This document shows, one piece after another, positions 1 to 9,700 of a stretch of DNA of 64,000 nt; the first letter of the stretch is position 1; every line of letters begins with the position of its first letter. The stretch is from assembly GCA_004143945.1 (NCBI GenBank), contig SEHB01000004.1, forward strand, positions 124,001 to 188,000, given 5' to 3'. The position numbers and the translations under genes were made by a program. This DNA is from Lysobacteraceae bacterium. GTDB taxonomy: Bacteria > Pseudomonadota > Gammaproteobacteria > Xanthomonadales > Rhodanobacteraceae. The notes below the pieces were generated by a model. The model saw only the letters and a list, made by a program, of their open reading frames with translations, had not been told where the DNA came from and did not search any database.

Positions 1-1
1 G

Positions 2-2380
2 CATGCCGCGCTGAACAGCCGCGGCAAGTTCTTCGCCGCGAGTAATCCGGGCGACCTGATCCGCGCGCTGCAGGAAATCATCGCGAGCGTGATCGCGCAG
101 AGCACGAGTTCGACGCCCGCTTCGCTGTCGCTGCCGCTGCTCACGTTCGGCAACAGTGGTTATGCAGCCGGTTACGACAGCAGCGACTGGGCGGGCAAGC
201 TGATCCGCGAGGAAGTCGATCCCGCGACGGGCCAGGCAGGGCTTGATGCAAGCTGGGATGCAGGGTGCATGTTGACCGGTGGCACCTTCGACGAAGCGAC
301 GCGCGTCTGCTCCGCGCCGCCGGGCGCGCCGTGGGCGTCGGGACACGCCCCGGACGCGCGTGACCCGGCCACGCGCCTGATCGTCACCTCCAAGCTCGAC
401 GCCGGCACGCCGGTCGGCATGCCGTTCCGCTGGTCCGAGATCAACGCCGTGGACGACCTCAGGGACGGGCTCAATCAGAATCCGCTGGCGACCGACCGCT
501 GCGATGCAGACAGCGTCATCCCGGCGGAAGTGGCCGCGTGCGATGCGTTCGGCGAGCGGCGGATGAACTACGTGCGCGGCGTGCGCACGAACGAGTCGAC
601 CGCGTCACCGCGCTTCCGCACCCGCAGTTCCGTGCTCGGGGCGGTCATCAACGCGCGTCCGCTGTACACCTCGTCGCCGCGTGGCGGCTACTACGACACG
701 TTCCCCTGCGACGCGACGAATGTCGACGACCGCAGCGCCTGCTCTCCCGAGACCAAGGCATTCCTCGAGGACGACGTCAACGGCTACGCCGCGTACCAGT
801 TCGAGCATCGCGAGCGCACGCCCTACGTCTACGTGGGCTCGAACGACGGCATGCTGCATGCGTTCGACGCCAGCTCGGGCGAGGAGGCCTGGGCCTACGT
901 GCCGTCGACGTTGATCAAGAATCGCCGCCTTGCGCGCTCGACCAGCGACACGGCCGGGCTCGTGACCGGCGTGGATTCGGCGCCGCGCGAGGCGGACGTA
1001 TTCATCAACGGCCAGTGGCGCACGATCCTGGTCGGCTCGCTGCGCCTCGGTGGGCGCGGGCTCTATGCGATGGACATCACCCATCCACCCGCGGCAAGCG
1101 CGACCGAAAGCGACATCGCGCAACGCGTGATGTGGGAGTTCGACAGCGGCAATACGCTGAGCACGGCTGCCGATGCGCCGTGCGCGCAGAATTCGCGCAC
1201 CTGTGCGTCGCTCGGGTACACCTACGATTCCATCAACGTCGCGCGCATCCACTACGAGAATCGCTGGGTGGCGCTCGTCTCGAGCGGGTATTTCCCGGAG
1301 CAGGAACAGGATGCGGCGAAGGCGTCCGATGCGCACGAACCTGCGGCACGGCGGACGTCCCTGCTCGTCATCGACGTCGAGACCGGGCGGCTGATCCGCG
1401 AGATCCGTACTTCGATCGCGCCGCAGCCGGTGCCGAGCGGATTCCGCACGTACGGCCTGTCCACGGCCGTCGTCTACGACCTCGCGGGCGACCAGATCGA
1501 CGACCTCGCGTACGCCGGTGACCTCGCGGGCAACCTCTGGCGCTTCGACCTCAGCAGCCCGAATCCGGCGCTGTGGAGCGTCGATCTGATGTTCACGAGC
1601 TACGGCGCGGGCGGAGCGACCAATGTCGGTGACCAGCCGATCGTGTTCAACCCCACTGCACTGCGCGATCCGATCACGCGCCAGCCGATCCTCGTGTTCG
1701 GCACCGGCAAGTACCTCGGGCGCGACGATCGCACCAGCGCGATCCCGCAGCAGGCGTTCTACGGCATTCGTGACTATGGAACCGACGCGGCTGCCTACCC
1801 GATCCGCGTGAACCAGCTCGTCACGCAGAACCTGGTCCAGGGTGCGGCCGATGCCGAAGGCAATGCGGTGCGCACGATCAGCGGCTGGACGGCCCCGACC
1901 GGTGCGCTGCCGACCGGGACCCCGCCGATGAACCTCGGCAGCGTGAGTGGCGGCAATCCGGTCATCATCAAGCAGCCCGCTCATGGTTGGCGCATGCCGC
2001 TCGCGATCGCGCTGGAACCGGGCGAACGCGCCGAACGCCGAGCCGTACCCTTGTTCTCGATCAACGTCGCGGTGCTCTACTCGCTGATTCCCAAAGGCGA
2101 CGATCCCTGCGATCCGGGCCGTCGCTACGGCATCATGGCGATCAATGCAGCCACCGGCGGCACGGTATTCTCCGGAGGCGCCAACGCGGCGCCGGGCACG
2201 GGCACCGTCGGTGTCGCCACCGGGGCCGACGTGCCGCCGGGCGATCCGGCGCAAACCCAGGGCGGTGGCCGACTGATCATCCCGGGCCTGCCCGAGAACA
2301 TCCAGGACGAGATCAACAAGGCCGTCGTGCTGCCACCGTGGCACCGCGGCGCGTGGCGGGAGCTGCTCGACCTGCTGTAA
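2..2380 (+). CDS. pilY1: PilY1 family type IV pilus adhesin/assembly protein (3' part, 5' end outside window)
   Basis: The reading frame is open from the first bases of the window, so this is the C-terminal part (about 790 residues) of a larger protein. It has the PilY1 C-terminal beta-propeller: a blade with YVGSNDGMLHAFDASSGEE (nt ~829-885) and a second with YAGDLAGNLWRFDL. Just before the latter, nt 1478-1504 encode DLAGDQIDD, which matches the D-x3-D-x3-D calcium-binding loop needed for pilus extension and retraction control in Pseudomonas PilY1. The N-terminal von Willebrand A-like part, if present, lies to the left. PilY1 sits at the pilus tip and in the cell envelope and primes assembly with minor pilins. 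The next gene, pilE, supports the call, since minor pilin clusters commonly end pilY1-pilE. A GTG at 89 is internal, not the start. Confidence 0.93.
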   Translation, partial: HAALNSRGKFFAASNPGDLIRALQEIIASVIAQSTSSTPASLSLPLLTFGNSGYAAGYDSSDWAGKLIREEVDPATGQAGLDASWDAGCMLTGGTFDEATRVCSAPPGAPWASGHAPDARDPATRLIVTSKLDAGTPVGMPFRWSEINAVDDLRDGLNQNPLATDRCDADSVIPAEVAACDAFGERRMNYVRGVRTNESTASPRFRTRSSVLGAVINARPLYTSSPRGGYYDTFPCDATNVDDRSACSPETKAFLEDDVNGYAAYQFEHRERTPYVYVGSNDGMLHAFDASSGEEAWAYVPSTLIKNRRLARSTSDTAGLVTGVDSAPREADVFINGQWRTILVGSLRLGGRGLYAMDITHPPAASATESDIAQRVMWEFDSGNTLSTAADAPCAQNSRTCASLGYTYDSINVARIHYENRWVALVSSGYFPEQEQDAAKASDAHEPAARRTSLLVIDVETGRLIREIRTSIAPQPVPSGFRTYGLSTAVVYDLAGDQIDDLAYAGDLAGNLWRFDLSSPNPALWSVDLMFTSYGAGGATNVGDQPIVFNPTALRDPITRQPILVFGTGKYLGRDDRTSAIPQQAFYGIRDYGTDAAAYPIRVNQLVTQNLVQGAADAEGNAVRTISGWTAPTGALPTGTPPMNLGSVSGGNPVIIKQPAHGWRMPLAIALEPGERAERRAVPLFSINVAVLYSLIPKGDDPCDPGRRYGIMAINAATGGTVFSGGANAAPGTGTVGVATGADVPPGDPAQTQGGGRLIIPGLPENIQDEINKAVVLPPWHRGAWRELLDLL

Positions 2381-2390
2381 TTGCGCAATG

Positions 2391-2414
2391 CCGGGGCGGC
2401 CAGCGCCGCCCCGG
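2391..2414 (+). terminator. GC-rich hairpin between pilY1 and pilE (terminator-like, no U-tract)
   Basis: A perfect 10-bp stem CCGGGGCGGC / GCCGCCCCGG with loop CAGC lies 11 nt after the pilY1 stop codon and 25 nt before pilE. No run of T follows, so it may stabilise or partly terminate the upstream mRNA rather than act as a complete intrinsic terminator. Confidence 0.4.
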
Positions 2415-2439
2415 TGCCTTCGAACACCAGGGGTAGACG

Positions 2440-2838
2440 ATGAAGCACGAAGCCAGGGGATTCACGCTGATCGAAATGATGATCGTCGTGGCGGTCATCG
2501 CGTTGCTCGCAACGATCGCGTTTCCGAGCTACCAGAACTTCGCGATGCGCAATCGGCGCGCGGACGGCAAGGACCTCGCGATGCGCATCGCCTCGGCGCA
2601 GGAGCGCTACTACACCAACTTCAACCGCTATGGCGATGCGAACGAGATCGGGATGAACCTGGTTTCCGAAGGCCGGCACTACACGGCGCAGATCGTGATG
2701 CCCGCGGACAGGCAGACCTACGTGCTGCAGCTCGTGCCGCAGGACGTGCAGGCAGCCGATCGCTGCGGCACGCTCACGCTCAACAACACCGGGTTCAAGG
2801 ACAAGACCGGCAACGACAGCAACGGCAATTGCTGGTAA
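2440..2838 (+). CDS. pilE: type IV minor pilin PilE
   Basis: 132 residues. The short leader MKHEARG is followed by the prepilin-peptidase site [11 protein letters not shown], with Glu at mature position 5 and a hydrophobic N-terminal helix up to about residue 30 that packs in the pilus core or inner membrane. The C-terminal part carries a pair of cysteines ([11 protein letters not shown]... ending NGNCW) that can form the D-region disulfide. Length and motif fit the PilE class of minor pilins encoded directly after pilY1, which form the tip complex priming type IV pilus assembly. The start is fixed by the leader and by GGGGTAG just upstream. What is known of the family gives the function; the specific name PilE rather than another minor pilin rests on position. 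Confidence 0.9.
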   Translation: MKHEARGFTLIEMMIVVAVIALLATIAFPSYQNFAMRNRRADGKDLAMRIASAQERYYTNFNRYGDANEIGMNLVSEGRHYTAQIVMPADRQTYVLQLVPQDVQAADRCGTLTLNNTGFKDKTGNDSNGNCW

Positions 2839-2854
2839 GCCGACGGCCGCGCGG

Positions 2855-2883
2855 TTGTCCCGGCCGCCGCGAATGTCTATACT
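2855..2883 (+). promoter_or_regulatory. sigma70 promoter for the tRNA-Thr/tRNA-Val pair
   Basis: TTGTCC (2855-2860), a 17-bp spacer and TATACT (2878-2883), 11 nt before the mature tRNA-Thr end. The discriminator after the -10 is CCGCGCCCC, the GC-rich type associated with stringent control of stable RNA promoters. The match is seen directly; stringent regulation is inference. Confidence 0.7.
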
Positions 2884-2894
2884 CCGCGCCCCTT

Positions 2895-2970
2895 GCCGGA
2901 GTAGCTCAGCTGGTAGAGCAACGCATTCGTAATGCGTGGGTCGGGGGTTCGATTCCCTTCTCCGGCACCA
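2895..2970 (+). tRNA. tRNA-Thr (anticodon CGT)
   Basis: A 76-nt cloverleaf. The acceptor GCCGGAG pairs with CTCCGGC, followed by discriminator A and an encoded CCA. The D arm has AGCTGGTAGA and the T loop GGTTCGATTC. The anticodon stem ACGCA/TGCGT closes loop TTCGTAA, giving anticodon CGT, which reads ACG. The sequence departs from no cloverleaf rule that I can see. Confidence 0.97.
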
Positions 2971-3009
2971 GATTCGCCGCGTCGCATCGCGCGCGGCACT
3001 CCTGATCAG

Positions 3010-3084
3010 GGGCGGTTAGCTCAGCGGTAGAGCATTGCCTTCACACGGCAAGGGTCGCAGGTTCGATCCCTGCACCGCCCACCA
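3010..3084 (+). tRNA. tRNA-Val (anticodon CAC)
   Basis: A 75-nt cloverleaf. The acceptor GGGCGGT pairs with ACCGCCC, followed by A and an encoded CCA. The anticodon stem TTGCC/GGCAA closes loop TTCACAC, giving anticodon CAC, which reads GTG. It lies 39 nt after tRNA-Thr with no promoter between them, so the two are probably cotranscribed and processed. Confidence 0.97.
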
Positions 3085-3093
3085 GTCCGAACC

Positions 3094-3111
3094 GGCACCG
3101 CTTGCGGTGCC
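3094..3111 (+). terminator. hairpin after the tRNA pair
   Basis: GGCACCG-CTTG-CGGTGCC, a perfect 7-bp stem 9 nt after tRNA-Val. It is followed by a pyrimidine-rich stretch (CGTCGTACCTCTCC) rather than a clean T-run. It is likely the end of the tRNA transcript. From here to 3319 I see nothing else convincing. Confidence 0.45.
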
Positions 3112-3319
3112 CGTCGTACCTCTCCACCTGATGCGACTGCGTGAGGCCGGCACCTGCAGGTTGCCGCGCCCGGCTCACAGCACGTCCTGGTGCGCGTCGA
3201 GCGCTGCCGTGGCGACCGAGAGGCGGCTTGCGAGTCCGTCTTGCGCCGTGCGACCTGCCGAGGCTACAACGCAGGTCCGGCCGCATCATCGTGGCCTCGA
3301 CCCAGGGCAGGGGCGGCGA

Positions 3320-6300
3320 TTGGCCATCGGTGAACTCATCGTCCATCGCGCAAGCCGCATCGAGCGGCTCGCCGAACTGCTCGCGGTGCACCTCGAGGAA
3401 GAGCGCCCGGCGAATCCGCTGCTCGCGCAGTCGGTGCTCGTCGCGCATGCGGGCATGAAGCGTTGGCTGCTCGGCGCGCTTGCGCGACGCCCGTCCGCGT
3501 GCGGCGGACACGGCATTGCCGCCAACGTCGATGTCGCGCTGCCGTGGCAGTGGCTGGATCGAGCCGCGCGCGAGCTCCTCGGCGACGAGCATCTCGCGGG
3601 TGGGCCCTGGCGCGGCGAGATGCTGCGCTGGCATCTCCTCGGCGCGCTCGAAGGATTCGACGCACCCGAGCTCGGCATCGATGCGGGGGCCGCGCATGCC
3701 GCGCGACGACGCTTCCAGCTCGCGCAGCGGATGGCGGACGTCTACGCGCAGTACCTGACCTATCGACCGGAGTGGATCCGCGCATGGGAGCAGGGCGAAA
3801 GCCGCGACTGGCAGGCGCGGCTCTGGCGCCGCGTGCGCGCGCGCATCGCCGCACCGCATCGCGTCGACCGCGGGCCCGCGCTGCTGCGAGCACTGGCCAC
3901 CGATGCGACGCCGCGCGAGCCGCTGCACGTGTTCGGCGTCAGCCGCCTCGCACCGGACGAACTCGAGGCGTTGCGCGCGCGCGCGCAACACGCGCAGGTG
4001 CACCTGTATTTCCCCGATCCGTGCCGCGAGCACTGGGTCTACCTGCGCAGCCGGCGCGATCTCCTGCGCATGGGCGACGATGCCGACGCGCTCTACTTCG
4101 AGATCGGCCATCCGCTGCTGGTTGCGCTCGGTCGCGTCGCGCAGGATTTCTGCCTTGCACTGGATGCCGCCGACGCAACCGAACATCGCGACGCGCTCGA
4201 CGAAGCCGACGGCGACCCCGCCGCACGCCTGCTGCAACGCGTGCAGGCCAGCGTGCGCGCGATGGATCCCGATGCGATCGGCAGCGCGTTCCGCCGCGAT
4301 GCCGGGAACGAAGGCCACGCGGCACGATGGCTGCGCTTGCGCGACGACGCGAGCCTGCGCGTGCATGCCTGCCACACGCGCCTGCGCGAACTCGAAGTCC
4401 TGCGCGATGCCGTGCTCGCCGCGCTCGCCGACGATCCGACGCTGCGTCATCGCGAGATCGTCGTCATGGCGCCGGACATCACCGCCTACGCGCCCTACCT
4501 GCCTGCGGTGTTCGGCGAACCGGCCACGCATCGCGTGGATCCGCTGCAGATCCCATGGCACGTCGCCGATGTCGACCTCGCGCGTGCGCATCCGCTGCTC
4601 GGCGCGGTGGCGCGGTTGCTCGACCTCGCCGAGAGCCGCTTCGCCGCGAGCGAGGTGCTCGGCCTGCTCGACGTGCCGGCGCTCGCGCGGCGGCATGCGA
4701 TCGACGAGGATGCGCGCGAAGCGCTCGAGCGCTGGCTGCGCGGCGCCCACGTCGCGTGGGGACTCGATGCGGAAATGAAGTCGCAGGCGGGTGCAGCGAG
4801 TGTCGACGCGAATTCGTGGCGCTTCGGATTCGATCGCCTGTACGCGGGGCTGGTCTCCGGCAATGAACCGGACGTGCTGCTGCCGGGCGACATCGTGCCG
4901 CATGCCGGCGTCGGCGGCAGCGACGTCGATGCGATCGGCCAGCTCGATCAGTTGCTGCTCGAACTGCGCCAGTTCCGCGAAGGCCTGTCCGCGATGCGCA
5001 CGCTGCCCGACTGGAGCAGCTGGCTCTCCGACCGCTTCGACGCGTTGTTCGAGATCGACCTGCGCGACGAGGCGGAGTCGGCTGCGCATGCCGCGCTGCG
5101 CGGCGTGCTCGGCCAGCTCGCGGCCGAGGGCGCGCAGGCGTTGCCCGAACTCCCGCAGCCATGGAGCGTGGTGCGCGAGGCGCTCGCATCTGCGCTCGAA
5201 CAGGCACCGGAGCGCCAGCCGTTCCTGCTCGGTGGCGTCACGTTCTGCGGCCTCGTCCCGCAACGCTCGATTCCGTTCCGCATGGTCTGCCTGCTCGGCA
5301 TGAACGAGGGCGATTTCCCGCGGCCCGGCGGCGATGCGGGCCTCAACCGCATGCTCGCCGCGCCGCGCCGCGGCGACCGCGACACGCGCAGCGAAGACCG
5401 TTACCTGTTCCTCGAAGCGCTGATGTCGGCGCGTGCGCGGCTGCATGCGAGCTACATCGGCGTCGGCGTGGCCGATGGCAAGCCGCGCAATCCCGCTTCG
5501 CCGCTGGCGGAACTGCTGCAACTGCTCGACGAACAGCACGGCGTCGCCGCCGGCTCCGGCGTCGATCGCCCCTGGCACGTCGTGCATCCCTTGCAGCCGT
5601 TCGATCCGCGCTACTTCGAGCCCGCCGGGGCGCCGTCGCACGATCCGCGCCTGTTCACCCATGACGCGAGCATGCTGCCGCGCATGACGCCTGCTGCCGT
5701 GACCACGCGCTTCCTCGAGCCGCGCGCACTCGAGTTCGCGCCCGTGCAGGGCGAGTTCACGCTGGCCGCGTTGTTGCGCTTCTGGCGCGACCCGTCACGC
5801 TCCGCCCTGCGCGATGGCATGGGCATCAACCTCGACCTCGTCGGCGCGGAAGGATTCATCGATCGCGAACCCCTGACGCCCGCGACGGATCGGCGCGAGC
5901 GGCTCGAGCACGCGGTGCTGTTCGATGCGCTCGCACGCACGGGCAACCTCCCTGCGGCCATTCCACCGCGGCTCGCGCATTCGGGGCTGCTCGCGAGCGG
6001 GTCGATCGGCGAGCGCAGCTGGGAACAGGTGGCCGCGAAGGTGACGCCCGTGCTCGCGCTCGCGCGCGAGCTGTTCGCGCCGGCCGGAGTCGAGCGACGC
6101 GCGCAGGCGTTCGACCTCGATCTCGGCGCTGGCCGACGCCTCGTCGGGCGCGTCGAGCGCGTGTTCCTCGATCGCGAAGGGCACCTGCTGCTGTTCGACG
6201 CGCAGCCCAATCGCGAGGCCAACCTCAAGGAGTGGCTCGGCTTCCACATCGAATGGGCCGCGCTGCGGCTCGCGCTGGGGCCCGCGATCGGGGCGGCCTT

Positions 6301-6745
6301 CATCGACATGCCGAAGGACAAGCCGCCGCGAACGCCGCCGTGGCTCGCGCTCCTGCGCGAACAGGACGAGCATGCATTGCGCGAAGGTCTTTGCCGGCTC
6401 GTCGACGCATGGCAGGCGTCGCTGCGACCGCCGATGTATTTCCCTGCCACGACGCACGCCTACGCGACCGCGCCCGCCGATGCCCGCAGCGCGCGTGCCC
6501 GCGCGCGTTGGGAAGGCGGCGCCTCCGATGATGCTGCCGGCGAGCGCGACTACGCGCCCGGCTACGCGCGGCTCGCGACGCGCGGCCTCGATCTGTTCGA
6601 TGCGGCCGATCCCGCCCATGCGGCGTTCGTCGACGCAACCCGTTTCATCGCGGATGTCCTCGACCCGCGACGCAACCTCCTGCTTCCGCCCGACGAGGGC
6701 GGGCCGCGGAAACGCGGGCGCGCGGCCGGACGCGGAGACGCCTGA
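3320..6745 (+). CDS. recC: exodeoxyribonuclease V subunit gamma, RecC
   Basis: About 1141 residues from a TTG at 3320; E. coli RecC has 1122. RecC is the non-catalytic scaffold of RecBCD that splits the duplex and recognises Chi. It has a helicase-like fold without working ATPase motifs, and none are visible here. The N-terminus (AIGELIVHRASRIERLAELL, then QSVLVAHAGMKRWLLG) aligns with the family start, where the substrate strand enters. The open frame extends left to 3035, but that would run through tRNA-Val and encode an Arg-rich stretch, so the TTG is preferred. GGGGCGG before it is only a weak ribosome site. Family residues near FCGLVPQRSIPFRMVCLLGM (nt ~5245-5305) are typical. The stop overlaps the recB start as ATGA. 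Confidence 0.93.
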   Translation: MAIGELIVHRASRIERLAELLAVHLEEERPANPLLAQSVLVAHAGMKRWLLGALARRPSACGGHGIAANVDVALPWQWLDRAARELLGDEHLAGGPWRGEMLRWHLLGALEGFDAPELGIDAGAAHAARRRFQLAQRMADVYAQYLTYRPEWIRAWEQGESRDWQARLWRRVRARIAAPHRVDRGPALLRALATDATPREPLHVFGVSRLAPDELEALRARAQHAQVHLYFPDPCREHWVYLRSRRDLLRMGDDADALYFEIGHPLLVALGRVAQDFCLALDAADATEHRDALDEADGDPAARLLQRVQASVRAMDPDAIGSAFRRDAGNEGHAARWLRLRDDASLRVHACHTRLRELEVLRDAVLAALADDPTLRHREIVVMAPDITAYAPYLPAVFGEPATHRVDPLQIPWHVADVDLARAHPLLGAVARLLDLAESRFAASEVLGLLDVPALARRHAIDEDAREALERWLRGAHVAWGLDAEMKSQAGAASVDANSWRFGFDRLYAGLVSGNEPDVLLPGDIVPHAGVGGSDVDAIGQLDQLLLELRQFREGLSAMRTLPDWSSWLSDRFDALFEIDLRDEAESAAHAALRGVLGQLAAEGAQALPELPQPWSVVREALASALEQAPERQPFLLGGVTFCGLVPQRSIPFRMVCLLGMNEGDFPRPGGDAGLNRMLAAPRRGDRDTRSEDRYLFLEALMSARARLHASYIGVGVADGKPRNPASPLAELLQLLDEQHGVAAGSGVDRPWHVVHPLQPFDPRYFEPAGAPSHDPRLFTHDASMLPRMTPAAVTTRFLEPRALEFAPVQGEFTLAALLRFWRDPSRSALRDGMGINLDLVGAEGFIDREPLTPATDRRERLEHAVLFDALARTGNLPAAIPPRLAHSGLLASGSIGERSWEQVAAKVTPVLALARELFAPAGVERRAQAFDLDLGAGRRLVGRVERVFLDREGHLLLFDAQPNREANLKEWLGFHIEWAALRLALGPAIGAAFIDMPKDKPPRTPPWLALLREQDEHALREGLCRLVDAWQASLRPPMYFPATTHAYATAPADARSARARARWEGGASDDAAGERDYAPGYARLATRGLDLFDAADPAHAAFVDATRFIADVLDPRRNLLLPPDEGGPRKRGRAAGRGDA

Positions 6746-9700
6746 TGCCGTCGCGCGACACCACGGCGCTCCGCTGGCGCGAACTCCCGCTCGATGGCCG
6801 CGTGCTGATCGAAGCGAGTGCGGGCACCGGCAAGACCTGGACGATCGGCGTGGTGTACCTGCGCCTGCTGCTCGAGCGCGGGTTGGGCGCCGAGCAGATC
6901 CTCGTGACGACGTTCACCGAAGCGGCGGCCGAGGAGCTGCGCGAGCGCCTGCGGCGGCGACTCGTCGAGGCGGAGCACTGGCTTCAGCATCCGGCCGAAC
7001 TCGAAGCGGCCGGCGCCAGCGCCGCGGCGAACGGCGACGTCGACACGCTGCCCGCGTGGCTCGCCGCGCACGCCAGCGATCCCGAGCGCGCGCGGCAGGC
7101 GCTGCGCCGCATCCAGCTCGCGCGTGCCGATTTCGATCGCGCGCCGATCGCGACGATCCATGCGCTGTGCCAGCGCATCCAGCGCGAGTACCCGCTCGAG
7201 GCAGGCGCCGCGTTCCGCAGCGAGCGACTCGTCGACGAAGCGGAACTGCTGCATGAATGCGTGGAGGACTTCTGGCGCCGCCGCTACTTCGAGCACGCAC
7301 TCGACCCGTGCGAGCACGCGGTGCTGCGCGATGGCCCGGAATCGCTCTCGTGGGACCTGCACGCGATGGCCGGAAGCGGTGCGGCTGCGGTACTCGACCC
7401 GGATGGACTGGATGCGCTGCGCGCCGAGATGGAATTGCTGCGCCGACCGGGTTTCTCGGACCGTTTGCGCGCGCTGGCCCGCGACCGCACGCTGTACGGC
7501 GGGCGCAAGTCGAGGCTCTCCAACGGGCTGGAGAATGCGGCGAAGGCGCTCGAGTCCGAGCTCGATTCCGAATCGATGATGGACGCGCTGCACAAGGCGC
7601 TCGACGACAGGTTCGACGACGACGCGATCGACGAGCAGCAGTCGCCGGCCGCACGCACGCCACTGCGCGATCATCCGCTGCTGTGCTGCCTGCAGCAGAT
7701 GCGGGAGCTGCTCGCACATCGAGCGACCTTCGCGCGCGGCCGCGTGCTGGCTGCCGCGAACGCGCAGTGCGTCGCGCAGATGCGCGAACGCGCGCAACGG
7801 CGCGGCGTCAGGACCTTCTCGATGCTCATCGATGGCGTGCACGAACGGCTCGTGGGCGAGGCGGGTGCGCAACTCGCCGGGCGCCTGTTCGAGGCTTTTC
7901 CGGCCGCACTGATCGACGAGTTCCAGGACACCGACCAGCGCCAGTACGCGATCTTCGATCGCATCTATCGCGCCGCGGACGGCACCACCCGCGGCACGCT
8001 CGTGATGATCGGCGATCCCAAGCAGGCGATCTACGGATTTCGCGGCGGCGACATCGCCGCGTACCTGCGGGCGGCCGCACAGGCTGGCCTGCGCCATGCG
8101 CTCGGCACCAACCACCGCTCCTCGCGTGCACTGGTCGGTGCGATCAATTCGCTGTACGGCGGCGAAGGTGGTTTCGGTCGCACGGGCATCGATTACCACC
8201 CGGTGACCGCGGCCGGCACCGCCGACGCCGAGCCCTGGTCCATCGACGGCGAGCCGGTGGCCCTGCCGTTCACGCTGCATGCGTTCCGCTGCGGCGCGGT
8301 AGACCCGAAAAGCGGCAAACCGCTCGATGCGCTCGTTGCACTCGAGGACCTCGCGCTCGACGACTGCGCGGCGCGCATCGCCGCGCAGCTCGTGGACGAA
8401 CGCCAGCACATCGGCGAGCGGCGTGTGCGGCCCGGCGACATCGCGGTGTTGCTGCCGACCAACCGCCAGGTGCTCGCGTTGCGCGAGCGGCTGGTACGCC
8501 GCGGCGTCCCGTGCGTCGGCTCGGGTCGGGGCAGCGTGTTCGACGGCGAAGCCGCGGCGGAGTTCGAGCTCGTTCTCGCGGGCGTGCTCGCTGCCGACGA
8601 CGAAGGTGCGGTGCGCACCGCGCTGTCGACGCGATTGCTCGGCGCGCGATTCGAGGATTTCGAAGCCTGGCGCACCGATGCGGCCTCGTTCGAGCGCGAA
8701 CTCGAGCGTTTCGCGCGCTGGCGCGCACTCGCGCGATCGCGTGGCGTGCTCGCGCTGGTCGCCGACCTGCTGGCGCAGCGCGGCGCCGCATTGCTGGCCG
8801 CCGAAGGCGGCGAGCGTTGCGTGACCGATCTTCGCCATCTCGGTGAACTGCTGGCCGAACGGCAGCCGCAGGAGCAAGGTCTCGAAGGCCTGTCCGCATG
8901 GTTCGCGCGCATGCGCAGCGACGGCGGTGACGGCGAGCACGATGCCGAGGACGCGCGGCAGCTGCGCATCGAAAGCGATGCCGCGCGCGTGCAACTGCTG
9001 ACCGTGCACGCGGCCAAGGGCCTGGAATTCCCGATCGTCTACCTGCCGCTGGCCTGGCGCATCGCGACGCGCAGCGGCAACTTCGCGCCGAAGGTGCTGC
9101 GCTTCCACGACGATGCGGGCCGCCTGCTCGTCGACGTCGGATCGGCGGCGTTCGCCGCGAACCTCGCGCGCCACCACCGCGAGGACCTCGACGAGCGCCT
9201 GCGCCTGCTGTACGTCGCGATGACGCGCGCGGTGCATGCGCTGCATGTGTACTGGGTCGAGCGCAAGTCGTTCCCGGCCGACGGTGATCCGCCGGATGAG
9301 CGCGCCTGTGAAGTCGCCGCGATCGACCTGCTGGTCGCGCAGGCGCAGCGTCGGCTCGGCATCACGCCGGGCGAAGCCGGCCTGGACGTGCTCGCGTCGC
9401 GACTCGAGGGCGTCGCGCTCGTCGACGTGCCCGGCCCGGCCGCGGCGATGTACGTGCCGCCGGCGTCGGCGCCGCGTGCGTACGCGACGCGCACGCCGAT
9501 GCCCGCGCTGCGCGCGTTCGAGTGGCAGCACAGCTTCAGTGCGATCGCACGCGGCGCGACCGCGGCCTCGTTCGCCGAGGCCGGCGCCGCTGACGAAGCC
9601 GCGACTGCAATGGAGCTGCCCGTGCCGGAGTCGACGGGGGACGACCCGCGGCTCGTGGCATTGCAGGCGTTGCGCGGACCGCGCTTCGGCGATGCCGTGC

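Noticed and set aside
3035-3319. N-terminal extension of recC
   Set aside because: It overlaps tRNA-Val and reads as a low-complexity Arg/Pro-rich stretch without similarity to the RecC N-terminus.
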